Both the position numbers and the translations under genes were made by a program. Shown piece after piece: positions 45,601 through 56,375 of a stretch of DNA of 64,000 bases. Where the stretch lies: positions 248,001 to 312,000 of the forward strand of contig LLEY01000036.1 of assembly GCA_001414485.1 (NCBI GenBank). Direction: 5' to 3'. Numbering within the stretch: position 1 is the stretch's first letter; the number at the start of each line of letters is the position of its first letter. The notes beneath the pieces were generated by a model, which had not been told where the DNA came from, searched no databases, and saw only the letters and a list, made by a program, of their open reading frames with translations. Source of the DNA: Calycina herbarum. Taxonomy: Eukaryota; Ascomycota; Leotiomycetes; Helotiales; Pezizellaceae.

Positions 45601-47003
45601 ACGAAGTTGTGAGTGCGTGAAACTATTTCACTGATGCGTTTGAAACAATTCTCGAGTCGTCTTGCTGGTGTGGCCGGTTTCCAAACTACGACGGAAGCTA
45701 TGTTGGTCCCTATCGATAATTCAAGTCCGCTTGCCAAAAAGAAATTTTCGGAAGAGGGTCAGTTTTGTTGACTTTTTAGTCGCCGAAGCTGCTTGAATTA
45801 ATAGTCCAGGCGATCCTTCTCGCTTTGAGCGGCTTGTTCTTGACCGGAAAGTTAGAAAAGCGTTCAAGAATCATGACCTTTTTATTCTCCTGTTGAGATG
45901 AAAAGCAAGGAGTGGAGGTAAAGGTACAACTCGATCGAGTCTTCTTGTCTCTGTTGGTTTCTTTTTACAAACATAGTACCTTATAACACTTGGCTTGCTG
46001 GTTTGGTGTTGTGTATCACTCGCAAGAAAGCGTGAGATATTTTCCAAAACTCGAGGTGTTAAGTACAAGGACTAGCAAGGTAACTTGGACTTCGACTAGC
46101 TTCTGGGACAGCGGGCACCAGATCATTCAATATGCGACACGAATTGTAAGAGCCACGAACTGTAAAATAAAGTCGGAAGTGGGGTCTATCAAGGAGGGAT
46201 TTCTTGTCCGGGTCGACAATGGATAGAGAACAGAAGGATATTGGGGTTATATGTTGGTTAGAAATCATGAAAATGAAAGGAAGTTTTATCAGTTGACTTT
46301 CTCTATTTCACCCTCTCTAAGAAGTTGCGAGGTAAATGCTTTGTTGAATTTCGAGTATGAAAATGGCAATCGGCGGTAGTTCGCTTTTCGACAGTAAGTT
46401 TGTTCTTGAGTTTGCTAAGACGAGATGTTAGGATCTAAGTTCACGGAGATGATAGTTGAAATACGCGGTGATGAAATATTTGTGGTCCTCGCTATACCTT
46501 CAAGGTCTGGTTCCGGTGGTTCGGAAATTAGATTTGTAGGCGGCCTCTTTGATATATTTGTCGACGAGGAAAGAAGTATTCTGGATCTTGTGTCTTGTGT
46601 CCTGGGTTTTTTTTTCATGAGTTACTCTTTTGGGTGTTGGAAGAGAACGCAAGGATGGTATGGGAAGGGAACTGTTCGGATTGGGTATCACAGTCGAAGA
46701 GAAGCTCTGAAGGTGGTGTCCCAATAATACTTAAGGACTGTATTCTTGTCTTGAATAAACTACTCTATATACTCTTTATGTATCTAAATTAACATCCACA
46801 AAAAGCTTTATAAAAGCGAGAGAGCAAGTTTCGAAATATCGGTAGCCGATGTTAAGAGGTGCCGCGTAGCTTGGCACATAGTGTTTGTCTTGGAAGGTTT
46901 TTAATTTACCTTATAGCAACACCTCCATCAGTTATTATACCGAGATGCTACTGGTTTTACATGGCGGCACAAGCTGAGAGGGCGCGAAACGAGTAGCAAG
47001 TTG
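42625..47003. other. Long interval without a convincing gene
   Basis: 4.4 kb upstream of the CFEM gene. Many frames of 60-140 codons occur on both strands, particularly 43950-44500, but they overlap heavily, lack domains and have no consistent splice continuation. A short (GCGAT)n run lies at 43259-43278. Base composition at 43000-45000 is nearer to that of genic DNA than to the AT-rich islands, so a long promoter or non-coding transcript is possible. Confidence 0.4.
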
Positions 47004-47005
47004 TA

Positions 47006-48301
47006 AGAGTTGGGGCCACAGCTAGTGGGCCCCCTAAGCGAACCCCACCAAATCAACACTTATTACTTAAAAATCATTTATAATTCTAACTTCAAGTCTT
47101 TTGCTCTAAAACCTATATATATTATTAATGAATAGTTGCTAATACTTTTACTTCAATAACATCTTCTAACTTACAATTCAACCGCTCAGTATATCGTCTA
47201 TAATCACGTGGATCTACTAAATCCCAAAGCTTTTGGATCTCCTTAATTAACTCGTCCTTAGAAGTCGGTACAAAGGGCAACTTCTTTAACTCTTCTTTCA
47301 TCCACCGCCAGACCTTCTCAATTACGTTTAAATCAGGTGAAGAAGGAGGCCAGTTAAAGCCGCGGATGTTATGTTGGAGCTTAGCTAAGCGAGCATGTCC
47401 CTTATGCACCTTTGAACCGTCCTCTATAAAGATATAGTCGGTACCGAGCTTGTCAAATAAGGGAAAGATAACTGGCTCGAGAATTTGATCCCTATAGGCG
47501 CGAGAATTCACCCCTCTACAGCCTTGTTCCTTCTCTAAGAAGACAAGAGGAGACTTATAATCCCAGCCGATCGCACCCCAAATCATAACCGACACTCTCC
47601 CTAATCGATATGTCGACCTAATACAGTCCGGACACCTCTTTTCGTCCACACGTCGTGTTACCCAGATCCTCCCACTCTTTCCAAGCTCAAATATACACTC
47701 GTCCGACCATATAACCTTCCTCCAGTCCCCCTTTTGCCTATGAGTAGCTGCCCAGTCCGATGTCCCCCACCAGCGGTGCGCATATGCAAAAGCAAGACGT
47801 TTCTTTGCTTGGAGTCGGCTAATAAAGGGTCGAGGGCACGCAATACATCGTCGGTAGCCAGCGCGGCGAAGTTCTCGTCGAATTGTACGGGCAGAAGCAG
47901 GTAGGTTGAGAGCGTTTTTAACTTGCGTAAAAGACATGCGATGAGTAGTGCAATTTTGGGATATAAACCGAAGGATTTGGCGTATATGTCGCTTGGATAG
48001 TAATCTCTTTTGATATTGCTTCCCTTTACGCGTGGTTCGGCTTGAATTGGTCTTACAGATCCTCTGCGCGGTGGATTTGGGTACCCCTAATTCCTTAAAG
48101 ATCGCATTCCAGGATTTTCCATCTGCTCGCGCTTGGCGTACTCTGGCGCGCTTTGGTGTAGACCAATTCGGTCCGCCATTTTTAATTTGGAGAGTTTTGG
48201 TTAAAAGGTTGAATTATGGTAGGGTTTTGAAAAGGGAGTGTCGGAAATTAAGGTGGGGGGTCATCTCGCTTAGGGGGCCCACTAGCTGTGGCCCCAACTC
48301 T
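47006..48301 (-). mobile_element. Tc1-like DNA transposon, full length (1,296 bp)
   Basis: Perfect inverted termini start AGAGTTGGGGCCACAGCTAG and continue TGGGCCCCCTAAGCGA at both ends. TA flanks lie at 47004-47005 and 48302-48303. One transposase frame fills the interior on the minus strand. A RIP-mutated partial copy is at 53437-53607. The G+C-rich TIRs and preserved frame suggest a relatively young insertion. Confidence 0.95.
47125..48190 (-). CDS. Tc1-family transposase, start codon uncertain
   Basis: The frame is open from about 48190 to the stop at 47125. The N-terminal part encodes helix-turn-helix DNA-binding regions (NWSTPKRARVRQARADGKSW, NAIFKELGVPKSTAQRICK). The catalytic part has KVIWSDECIFEL (first Asp), YIFIEDGSKVHKGHA (second Asp) and WPPSSPDLNVIEKVW (Glu), the DD34E signature of Tc1 elements. 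The first in-frame ATG is internal (MSFTQVKNAL, 47937), after the DNA-binding region. An ATG at about 48185 lies one base out of frame (ATGGCGGACC where ATGGGCGGACC would work), so a single-base loss may have disabled the copy. Confidence 0.85.
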
Positions 48302-48303
48302 TA

Positions 48304-48635
48304 CCTTCCATTTGCTACAAAACATAACAATATGGTTTTTTCATCTTCGAATACCGGGATGTTTTTCAACAGTGGTTTGGGTTTCTGCAGTTGACTTGAG
48401 GATTTGAATTTATATTTCATAATATGAATTCGTTAGAATTACAGCCAGGGAAAAGGAGTTGAGAGACGGCAGGCTGGATATTGTGGTTCTTTATTGTGGG
48501 AAAAAGTTCCACCACGAGGAGAGCAACCAACCCAATCGATGGTCTTGATGATTGTATGTTGCGATGTCAGGAGAGGAAGCCGGTCACCTTTTGAAGAGGA
48601 TGAATGTTGTCAAGTTCGGATGGGTGAAAAGGGCG
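48304..48635. other. Flank of the Tc1 element, no gene seen
   Basis: Short frames only. Confidence 0.4.
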
Positions 48636-49277
48636 GCTATCTATTGGTGGGTTACCTATGAGTGGCTCGAATTCTTTTTGAAGCTATTCGTAGATGACCT
48701 ACTAATAGTCTAAACTATTTTTTCCGCTCAGCTATTTCTAGGTACCCATGAATAGCGTTACATTCCTACGCTAAAATATTTATTTCTCTTGACTATTTCT
48801 GGATAGCCTATGGCTAGCTTCAATTTTCCGTTGTCTCGAACTATTTCCAGGTAAACTATGAATAGCCCAAAACCTTTTCCCTCTCGGATATTTCTAGGTA
48901 ACCTAGAAATTGCCAGTGCTTAACCTTCATGATGTTCGTAAGTTGCGTAGAAGTCCTTGCCATCGTTCCTTGCCATCGTTTCTTATATATCTGAATAATA
49001 TGTACGATTTTAGAAAGTGTAAGGCAATTAAGACGATCTGACATAATTGGATAGGAGAATTAGAAATTGTAAATATTTATTGTTTGGTGTCTTCTTACTA
49101 TTCCTTTTATTTCATTTAATTGTTCTAGAGCGTCCGCGTAATATCTTCTCGGAGGTGTGTATACAAGGAACGAGGACATTAACTCTTACAATAGAAAGCC
49201 TATGTTTTGAAGCCATTACTACAGATATCGGTAGATAAATTCCTGTTTTGAGCTATCTTCAGGTAATCTGTGAATGG
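48636..49277. repeat. Cluster of seven imperfect palindromes
   Basis: Units of about 28 bp resemble GCTATTTC-TAGGTAACCTA-TGAATAGC and are near-palindromic. They begin at about 48636, 48682, 48730, 48791, 48840, 48886 and 49251. The first six are spaced 46-61 bp apart. Compensating differences in both arms are frequent (gctattt...gaatagc, gatattt...aaattgc), so each unit could still form a short hairpin. No coding frame covers them. A related inverted motif lies at 37553-37605. Confidence 0.7.
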
Positions 49278-49673
49278 CTAGGGGTTTCTAATTGGTGTCT
49301 CTATTATATAATTTCATTTTTGTGTCGACTTGCGAATTGCTGAAAATTGCATTTCTCCCTGATTTGCTTCGAGATGATAGTGTTACTGACGAGGGTGTTC
49401 TGTGTTTTGATTTTTATGGAGTTTGGTTCGAGGGAGACTTGCAGGGGTGAGAAGTAGCAAGGATTAAATAAGTACGAGGAAGAGGAAGCAATTCTTTTCT
49501 CTTCTAACTACAACTAGGTTGCGAAATACCAGTGGGTTGGCCAAGGACTTGAGTGGGGTTAATTTTGTGCAAACCAAGATGGGCGAGTATAATACAATAA
49601 AGAGGAGATTTACAAGGACATCCGACTCCCACAATGAACATTATTACAGAAAGATGCAGCTCAGCTCAATTAT
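49278..49673. other. Intergenic 3' of Cys-motif copy B
   Basis: No gene seen. Confidence 0.4.
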
Positions 49674-50049
49674 TCACAACCACAAAAGCCAACCAAAACG
49701 CAACCCTTCTTTCGCCGCATCATCGACCCATCTCCCAACTCCTAGTCCAACTCCCAGTCTCCCAATTTGACGGTACAAAACTCCAATTTTGCGGTTTTGT
49801 ATATAGTTGAGAATACACATCGCTCCTAACATCGTTCCGGACATGGTTATTATTAGGCAGCCGAAATTGTTGTCGAGGGGCATGTCATCCCAAGTAGGCT
49901 GATTAATTTTTAGTATTGAGTTATGGGTTGAGAGGGTGGGGGGGAACTTGCTTTCTTTTTGTTTGTCCGCAGCGTGTGCATCCTCCACAATGAGCACAGG
50001 TTTGGGCTGGACGGTCTGATTCTGGTTGTTTGGTATCGTGTCGAGTCAT
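49674..50049 (-). CDS. Cys-motif/TM small protein family, copy B (108 aa)
   Basis: Exon 1 (50049-49948) encodes MTRHDTKQPESDRPAQ and the double cluster CAHCGGCTRCGQTKRKQ. Exon 2 (49898-49674) encodes PTWDDMPLDNNFGCLIITMS, a single membrane segment (IITMSGTMLGAMCILNYI), a basic NRKIG turn and a Gly/Leu-rich amphipathic tail (LYRQIGRLGVGLGVGRW). The phase-0 intron of 49 nt has an unusual GTTCCC donor but lies at exactly the same place as in copies A and C. Two CxxC(G) pairs could bind zinc or act as a redox pair next to the membrane. This is the best-preserved copy and is 45 kb from the other two. No named family recognised. Confidence 0.7.
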
Positions 50050-51636
50050 GTCTAGAAAATTCTTGGTTTCGGAGAGATAGGTTTTGGTGAATGAAGGTTG
50101 TATTGAAGTTCTCAATTTTCGATAGTAGTGAGATGGTTTAGGACAGTTAAAATGAAATCATTTGTAGGGGATGAAATAAAATAGCACGTCGGCCACGACT
50201 GGAAGTTAGTTCCCACTGGGTCGTACTTGAGAAAACCTCGAAGTCTCATAACGCTAGCACCAAGCAAGATATAAAGATAAACCAGGAAACATATGTTTTT
50301 TTGTTTTGTGATGTAGAGTACAGATAAAAGTTTAATAAAACAAGGAGCGGAGGAAACCATGTGGAGTCTTTTTGAGAGGCCTCAAATACGAACGGTAAAC
50401 AAAAAATCTCGCTAATTGGAATTCAGCTTTGAATTTAAGCTTGAATCCCGTATTAAACCCATTTTTCTTCGGCTTTAAGAACCATGAACTATACTTGTAA
50501 CAGGAACCGAATGAAATTCCCCACATGCATAGAACTACACCAAATGCTGGTGAGAGTACTTGTAGCTCCGTATGAGGCTGTTTTAATTAGTATCGAGAGA
50601 AAATATTTATAGACGGTGAGAACTGGCCTTTCTCTGAGTGTTGTGACAGCAGCGAGTGCAGTAGAATTTAGCACAAGGAGAGTACACCATTTTGCCTGGA
50701 CCTTCTGGTTACACTTTTCAAGTTTTGTGTCGTGTAGTTTCTGTAATTTTGAGGTGATGATGTGTTTTGGAGACAATAAACAGTCGAAAGGGTGAATTAT
50801 GTCAAGTTTTTCGTTGTGAAGATTTTGGACAGAAGTGTATCTAAACGGGTTGTTCTAGAACCACCAGATTGCGATGCTAGAGTGGTGACTCGGAATTAGA
50901 AAGATCACTAGCAAGAACTTCAAGAAATGAAAATCTCCATGCCTGTTGGAGCAAGAGTTCGTTGGGGCAGTATAGCAGTACGAGTAAATTTAGGGGGGAC
51001 ATTCTGTGCTACTTTATATAAGAAGTTGTACTGAGGTTTTTGTTTTGACGGAGATAGAGCATGACGCTGTTAAGCGAACTCCCATTCGGCGGAGGAGCCG
51101 GAGGAGCCATGGTCCTCAGTCGCACAAAGGTACTCGAATTGTAACCCCACATTTTTGGTCAGCCCCACGGAAACTTGAACGTCACGCTTTACTACTAAAA
51201 CTTTGAAAGTACGATTTGATGGGATGTTCTCAAGCTTCTTAGGTGAGTCGAGGAAACCAGACACGACTTTATGCAGAAATATTTACAAAAATGGCCTCTC
51301 TACGAGTACAAACGAAACAAAAAGTATCAAGTGACAGTAATAACCCCCTTTTTGCAATTGTTAGGGTGGTTACGACATACAATAACGTAAGGACCACAGA
51401 TAATACGCACGGAAGTAGATTCATTGGCAAGGAAATCACTGTATCTCACGAGTTCTTGCATAGATACGCCACTTATGGGTGGCTCCTGCAGATGAAGACA
51501 CAATGATGCTGTTGTACCACGATCGGAATGCAATGTCTCACAGGATACCTACCAGCCACTTAACCTCCTCTTCATGTCCCTCCTTTCTTCCATATCATTT
51601 TTTTACTATTGAACACTTCTTTACAATATTGGCATA
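50050..51636. other. Intergenic, no supported gene
   Basis: Frames of 60-95 codons on both strands have no domains or consistent splicing. AT-rich. Confidence 0.4.
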
Positions 51637-53390
51637 ATGGACTTAGAATCCAGTCTTGCTTCCTCCAAGAAGAGACTTCCCTGTTTTTTGAAAATTCGAT
51701 CGTCACAGCGAATCATTATCTTGACAATCTGTGCTGCAACGTTTACTGTGAGTACATGTGCTAGCTTGAGATTTTTCTCGATTCCAACTGACCCAATTGA
51801 ATAGGATGGATTTATTTACTCTGTTGTGAATATTTCCGGCTCCCATCCGGTTGTCAAACTCACCAATACATGTATAGTTCGTTCCAATTTTGCCTCTCGT
51901 CTTACACGATAGATACAATATCGATTCTAGTCATGGTAAACACCTGCCATAAGAGTTGGAAGTTCATTTACTCACAATCGTAGTTCAAGTTTGGACGTCT
52001 GGACTTCTCGGCACATTTGGAGCACTCATCATAATTGCATCTCGTAAGATCAAACAAATTGCGAGAATCGGGTCCCTACTGATTTCAACCCAGCAATCGT
52101 GGGATGGAAATCTGATGGCGCTCACTCGAGAAATTCCACATACAACTTTGGGCTTTTCTGCCTCGCTGGAGGAATCGTGGCTCTTGCCTTTACCAATCAA
52201 ATATGGATGCTCGTGTTTAGTAGAATTTTACAAGGCCTATCGGCAGCAGGTAATTCTCTATTATCAAAACAGCTGGAAAGGTTAGAAGCTTATATCCTCA
52301 CAGTGGTCTATACGGTCGGATTGGCAATTATAACGGACACCGTGGACCCAAAAGAAATCGGACATTATATGGGATATGCTCTTTCCGCGATGAGTTTTGG
52401 AGTTCTTGCTGGACCACCAATTGGAAGTTTAGTTTACTCTGTCAATTACATGGCTGTAGTATCTCTCATGGCTGGAGTGGCGTTGGTAGATATCATGTTG
52501 CGGTTAGTGATGATTGAGAAAGGAACAGCGAGAGCCGTCGAGGATGCAGCATTTGGAGGCACAGAGCGAAGTCGGCTCATCGACGAAACACACACGAGCA
52601 CACTTCAACCCTCACGTCCGGGAATCTGGAAGACCTTGAACCTCCTCTCTAATCCAGGAATTGCAACAGCTTTATATGGTGTGTTTGTTCACTTCGTTGT
52701 CATTTGCAGTTTCGATGGGGTGCTTCCGATTTACTTGGCTCAAACATTCCAATGGTCTTCATTGAAAGTGGGATTGTGTTTCCTCGCTATTGGAATTCCG
52801 AACGTTATTCTCGGACCTTTAGCTGGGAAGTTATCAGATGCAGTTGGGCCACGGTGGCTGGCTTGCGGTGGATGTTTACTATCCGCTGTTCCCGTGATCC
52901 TCCTTCAGCTCATTCACGAGAAGACAGAGGGTCAAATGTTACTCCTGTTTTTTCTACTTGCGCTCATTGGTATGTCTTGCCGGGATCTTCAATGCTTTGT
53001 ACTTACCATACACACAGGTACGATATTACCTTTCATTGTCTCTCCACTAGCAGCAGACCTCTTTTATATTGTCGAAATCCTCGAAGCAGAAGATGATGGG
53101 GCTGCTTACGCGCAATCTTACGGCCTTTTCACCTGTGCTCTGGCTGGCGGTACACTAGGCGGGCCTGTCATAGCTGGATATCTGAAGGAATCATTTGGGT
53201 GGAATGTGATGGCTTGGGGATTGGGTGCTTTGGTTGCTTCGGGTGCAATCCCAGTGGTAAGACCTGTCACCTATCTAGTACGAATGAACATTGACATTGA
53301 GCGAGTTGTAGTACTTTTACACTGGCCACAGTCACTTTGCTGATTACGAAGACGAAATTTAAATTATTGAGCGACAGAGAAAAGACTTGA
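51637..53390 (+). CDS. MFS transporter, DHA1/VMAT-like
   Basis: Exon 1 (51637-51747) starts MDLESSLASSKKRLPCFLKI, followed by IIILTICAATFT and, after an intron, DGFIYSVV, typical of the first helix. Later exons give VQVWTSGLLGTFGALIIIAS-PIVGWKSDGAHSR (MFS motif A region), GLFCLAGGIVALAFTNQI, WMLVFSRILQGLSAA-VVYTVGL, GYALSAMSFGVLAGPPIGSL and a C-terminal half with GPLAGKLSDAVGPRWLACGG. Confident introns are 51748-51804, 52044-52093, 52250-52303 and 52970-53017. The join between DGFIYSVV and VQVWTS (51830-51980) could not be closed cleanly, and the last junction near 53257-53311 is ambiguous: one choice ends at 53362, another frame looks more like helix 12 and ends at 53390. Proton-coupled export of small molecules is the family role; the substrate is unknown. 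The 5' part may be damaged. Confidence 0.78.
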
Positions 53391-53438
53391 GTTGTTGGAG
53401 TTCTAGCGGAGAATGTTATTAGCTAGAAAATCAATGTA

Positions 53439-53607
53439 AGAGTTAGGGCCACAGCTAGTGGGCCCTCTAAGCGAACTCTACCAAATCAACACTTATTACT
53501 TAAAAATCATTTATAATTCTAACTTTAAGTCTTTTACTCTAAAACTTATATATATTATTAATAAATAGTTACTAATCCTTTTACTCACTTAATATATCGC
53601 TTATAAT
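53439..53607 (+). mobile_element. RIP-mutated partial copy of the Tc1 element
   Basis: Starts with AGAGTTAGGGCCACAGCTAG after TA at 53437-53438 and aligns to 47006-47210 with an internal gap of roughly 38 bp. Over the first 145 bp I count ten substitutions, nine of them C-to-T or G-to-A, six in CpA or TpG context. It breaks off where the LTR-like block begins. Confidence 0.85.
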
Positions 53608-54038
53608 TGTCACGAACCACAACTGAAGGCAAAGGCACAAGAGTATATGTGTGTAAATACGAGAATTTAAAGCTACAGTTCTATCTACGAAGGCAACGCG
53701 GGTTATATACCCAGAGGAAAGGGGTTGCTAAGTAAGTATAAGCTATAAGGAGCTGAAATCTCGTACGAGCTATAAAGAGCCAGAATCACGTATAGCTGAG
53801 ATCTCGCCATAGCTTTCGTCATAGCTGTAAAGGAGCTGAGATCTCGCCATGGCTCTCGTCATGGATCTACACATCCCGAGGTGATTACCGAGGTCACGTG
53901 CTGTCACGTGTATTCTTCCAGGTTACGGACCAGCGCCGTAACATAAAACGTCTAAAGAGAGAAGAGAGAACGAGGCACTCGAGGCTATCTACAGTTTCCT
54001 CTACTAGCGCCAAGGGTCACGTGGTGCACCCTATAACA
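53608..54038. mobile_element. LTR-like block (solo LTR candidate)
   Basis: Begins TGTCACGAACC and ends CCCTATAACA, the TG...CA form usual for LTRs; TGTCACG starts are common in fungal LTR retroelements. The 431-bp block contains internal repeats of ctgagatctcgccat and cgtcatagct. Flanking 5-bp duplications were not found and no gag/pol follows, so the boundaries are inferred. It interrupts the Tc1 remnant. Confidence 0.5.
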
Positions 54039-54072
54039 GATCTATAGCAAATGTTACCGTAACAGAGAGAGT

Positions 54073-54990
54073 CTAGAAAACCAGGGCAGCGAATATATAG
54101 AGGATAGAAATACCGGGAAGAACACGAACGGTGCTAAGGACCCTGAAAAAGGCAGAATGCAATTCCATGCCCATCTGAACCGTCGAGGCAGTAAAGACCC
54201 CCAGCGGCAAAGTAAAGCCCCACCATCCTATATTAAAGGGAAACTTACTCCGACTAATGCTCGTAAAAGCGAAGAAAAGCTACACTAGCCCAAACTCCCA
54301 CATTATGAGAGCTACTAAGTAGCCACATAAAGGATATCACCAGACTTCGTTGTCTCGCTAAGCGATCCAGTTTGAGGAAATACCTAGTATTTGAATCCCG
54401 AAGCCACCTTGGCCTAGGGGGCCGAGGGGTAGAAAAACCGATACAATAACCTCGCGAGGCGGCAGTTTATGAATCGTGAGTCGTTGAAAATATACAACTA
54501 GAACTGCCATGGCGAGTGGAACACCTGTCCCCTATAGAATATATGATACAATGATCGTGATCAAGGCGTGGTAGGGGTTTGGGAGAACATCAGCTACGAT
54601 AGCACCTGTCGCAGCCGCGACAATAGGGGTGACAATAGGGAGAAGCCACGGAGCAGTCATCGATTTGAGTTCGGTTGTATGAAAATACATGCTGCGGGAA
54701 TGTCAGCGTTTGACCCACCTCAATTCCAGAAGGGTCTTACATTACGAAGGGAAGATAGAAACACACCGCCAAGGAAACCACAGCGTCAATCCACCAAAGA
54801 GTCCAAGCATGCCATGTTTGGTTCACAATCCCTTTGATTGACTCTTACTTACCAACTCCGTGGCTCTGTGGCCCCAGGCAGGCACACAGACAAAGACGAC
54901 CATGCTGACGATAGTTGCAACTCCCCGAGGGAAAGAGCTTCTCAAATCGCAGGGTATAAAGTAATCGAGATAGCAAGGAATATACATGGC
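54073..54990 (-). pseudogene. SSU1/TDT-family transporter pseudogene
   Basis: The minus strand encodes a recognisable tellurite-resistance/dicarboxylate (TDT) transporter of the sulfite-efflux SSU1 type: VVFVCVPAWGHRATEL, WHAWTLWWIDAVVSLAVCFY, ELKSMTAPWLLPIVTPIVAA, IVADVLPNPYHALITIIVSY, YFQRLTIHKLPPREVIVSVF, LPLGPLGQGGFGIQILG, SISRSKFPFNIGWWGFTLPL and GVFTASTVQMGMELHSAFF. Two conserved Trp codons are now TAG (after SYIL and after EFGLV), consistent with TGG-to-TAG by RIP, and the SSNWIA-like region before GYLVALIMWE also has stops. The N-terminal third is missing. No functional product is expected. Confidence 0.88.
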
Positions 54991-55307
54991 CCAAAAGTGG
55001 TCTCATGTCTCTAATTATATTACAGCTTTTTCACAAATATATTTAATCACAGTACATATTAGTGGAAAGCCGGAATTGCGCTTAGTACTAGTACTAGTAG
55101 TCGTCAAACTAGGATTGTAGTTACAGTTCATCATCAATCAATTCTTCCAAAGAGCAATAGAGAAACATTCTCTAAAATAGGCTTTCATAGTAGATATGAA
55201 TCGATTATTTGTGCCTGTAAATAGTGACACTCTTCATATCCTTCCATCTCGCAACAAGCGAGCGTGTAACAATACCCAGTCAAGTACTTCGAACGAGGAC
55301 AGGGTTC
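54991..55307. other. Intergenic, no gene seen
   Basis: AT-rich; includes a short tagtactag repeat near 55085. Confidence 0.4.
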
Positions 55308-55527
55308 TTATCCATCGTGGTCACAACTCTTGTACTCAATTAGAAACAGGTTAAGATAAAGATCAAAGCAGAACTTACATTTCCTTGTCCCGTACCACAG
55401 GTATTATCTCCACAACAGACCTCGTTGGGATCGACCGCGTCAACGAATCTGTCTTCATTTTTCCTTCATTAGTTTCTCGAATATAATTACAAGCAAAAAA
55501 CTTGCCTTTGTAGCCTTCAAAAGCCAT
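55308..55527 (-). CDS. Very small Cys-containing ORF, possible gene or remnant
   Basis: Short blocks MAFEGYK, DRFVDAVDPNEVCCGDNTCG, TGQGN and SCDHDG can be joined by two plausible introns: a GC donor (GCAAGT) with an AAG acceptor, and GTAAGT with a CAAG acceptor. This gives 38 aa ending at 55308. Upstream sequence in the same frame (APRNLRLTFSNTTFALT) also looks coding but has a stop before any start. It could be the end of a longer, partly lost gene. Weak call. Confidence 0.25.
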
Positions 55528-56375
55528 CGTTAAGGCAAAGGTAGTATTGCTGAAGGTGAGTCGTAGATTTCTTGGAGCGTGATGAAAGTTGGGATGCTAT
55601 TTCTCGAAGTTGAGTTGTTATTTGTCCAATTTTCAACAACGGACGAGCTGGTGATATATATAGGTTGGGAAGCTAGTATCGCCAAATGTACTTCTCTATC
55701 TAGGTCCCTGTCTGCGCAGCCTTCTTCACGCAAAGCTTTAATTAATTGTATACGTTGGGCACAAATGCATCAATCTTCGCTTATTGACTTGAGGATATCA
55801 AGTGATGTGTATATTGTCGTGTGGTGCCCAGGAGGCCAAGTCGATTAGATTGGTGAGAGCATCGAAATTTGTGCTCTCTAGCGAGTAAGAATCAATTCCC
55901 GCATACATGCCGGGCGTCGACGAAGAGGCTCAAATGAGGCTGGCTTGTTGTTCTATTGGTGCCCGCACTTTGGGAACTTCGCCCCATATACTACTGTACG
56001 ACATTGAATGCATAATCCTTTGCGAGAGCCGTACTGAGTACTGTACTACTTCGGTTGCCTCTCAAAGTACACTGATTGGATCTAAAACCAAACATCCCTT
56101 CCAGTGCTCAAATGTACACTTGGAAACGTGCACCCAAAATAAAGCCCAATTGGCTGGAATACTTGGAGAGATGGGGTTGCACAGTCTGCAACAAGCTCAT
56201 AACATGCACGCTTGAAGTATAGTTTTGGTAGAAAAATGGCTAACCTACCCACGGGTTTAGGTGTACATTCGAGGACCAGGAGATATAAACGTACCTATTT
56301 AGCTGCAATATATGCAGAGAGCGACCAAGGTCAATTATCATTACAACTAACTATGCCTTTACTAGCTTCAGTTTC
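55528..56375. other. Intergenic, no supported gene
   Basis: Plus-strand frames of about 90-100 codons exist but have no recognisable features. Confidence 0.4.

Noticed and set aside
48032..48394. 120-codon plus-strand frame at the right end of the Tc1 element
   Set aside because: Antisense to the transposase N-terminus and crosses the terminal inverted repeat.
48636..49277. CRISPR-like array
   Set aside because: The repeats are degenerate, palindromic throughout and spaced irregularly in a eukaryotic genome with no cas genes; not a CRISPR.
52704..53096. 130-codon plus-strand frame
   Set aside because: Overlaps the MFS transporter in another frame and has no membrane or family signature.
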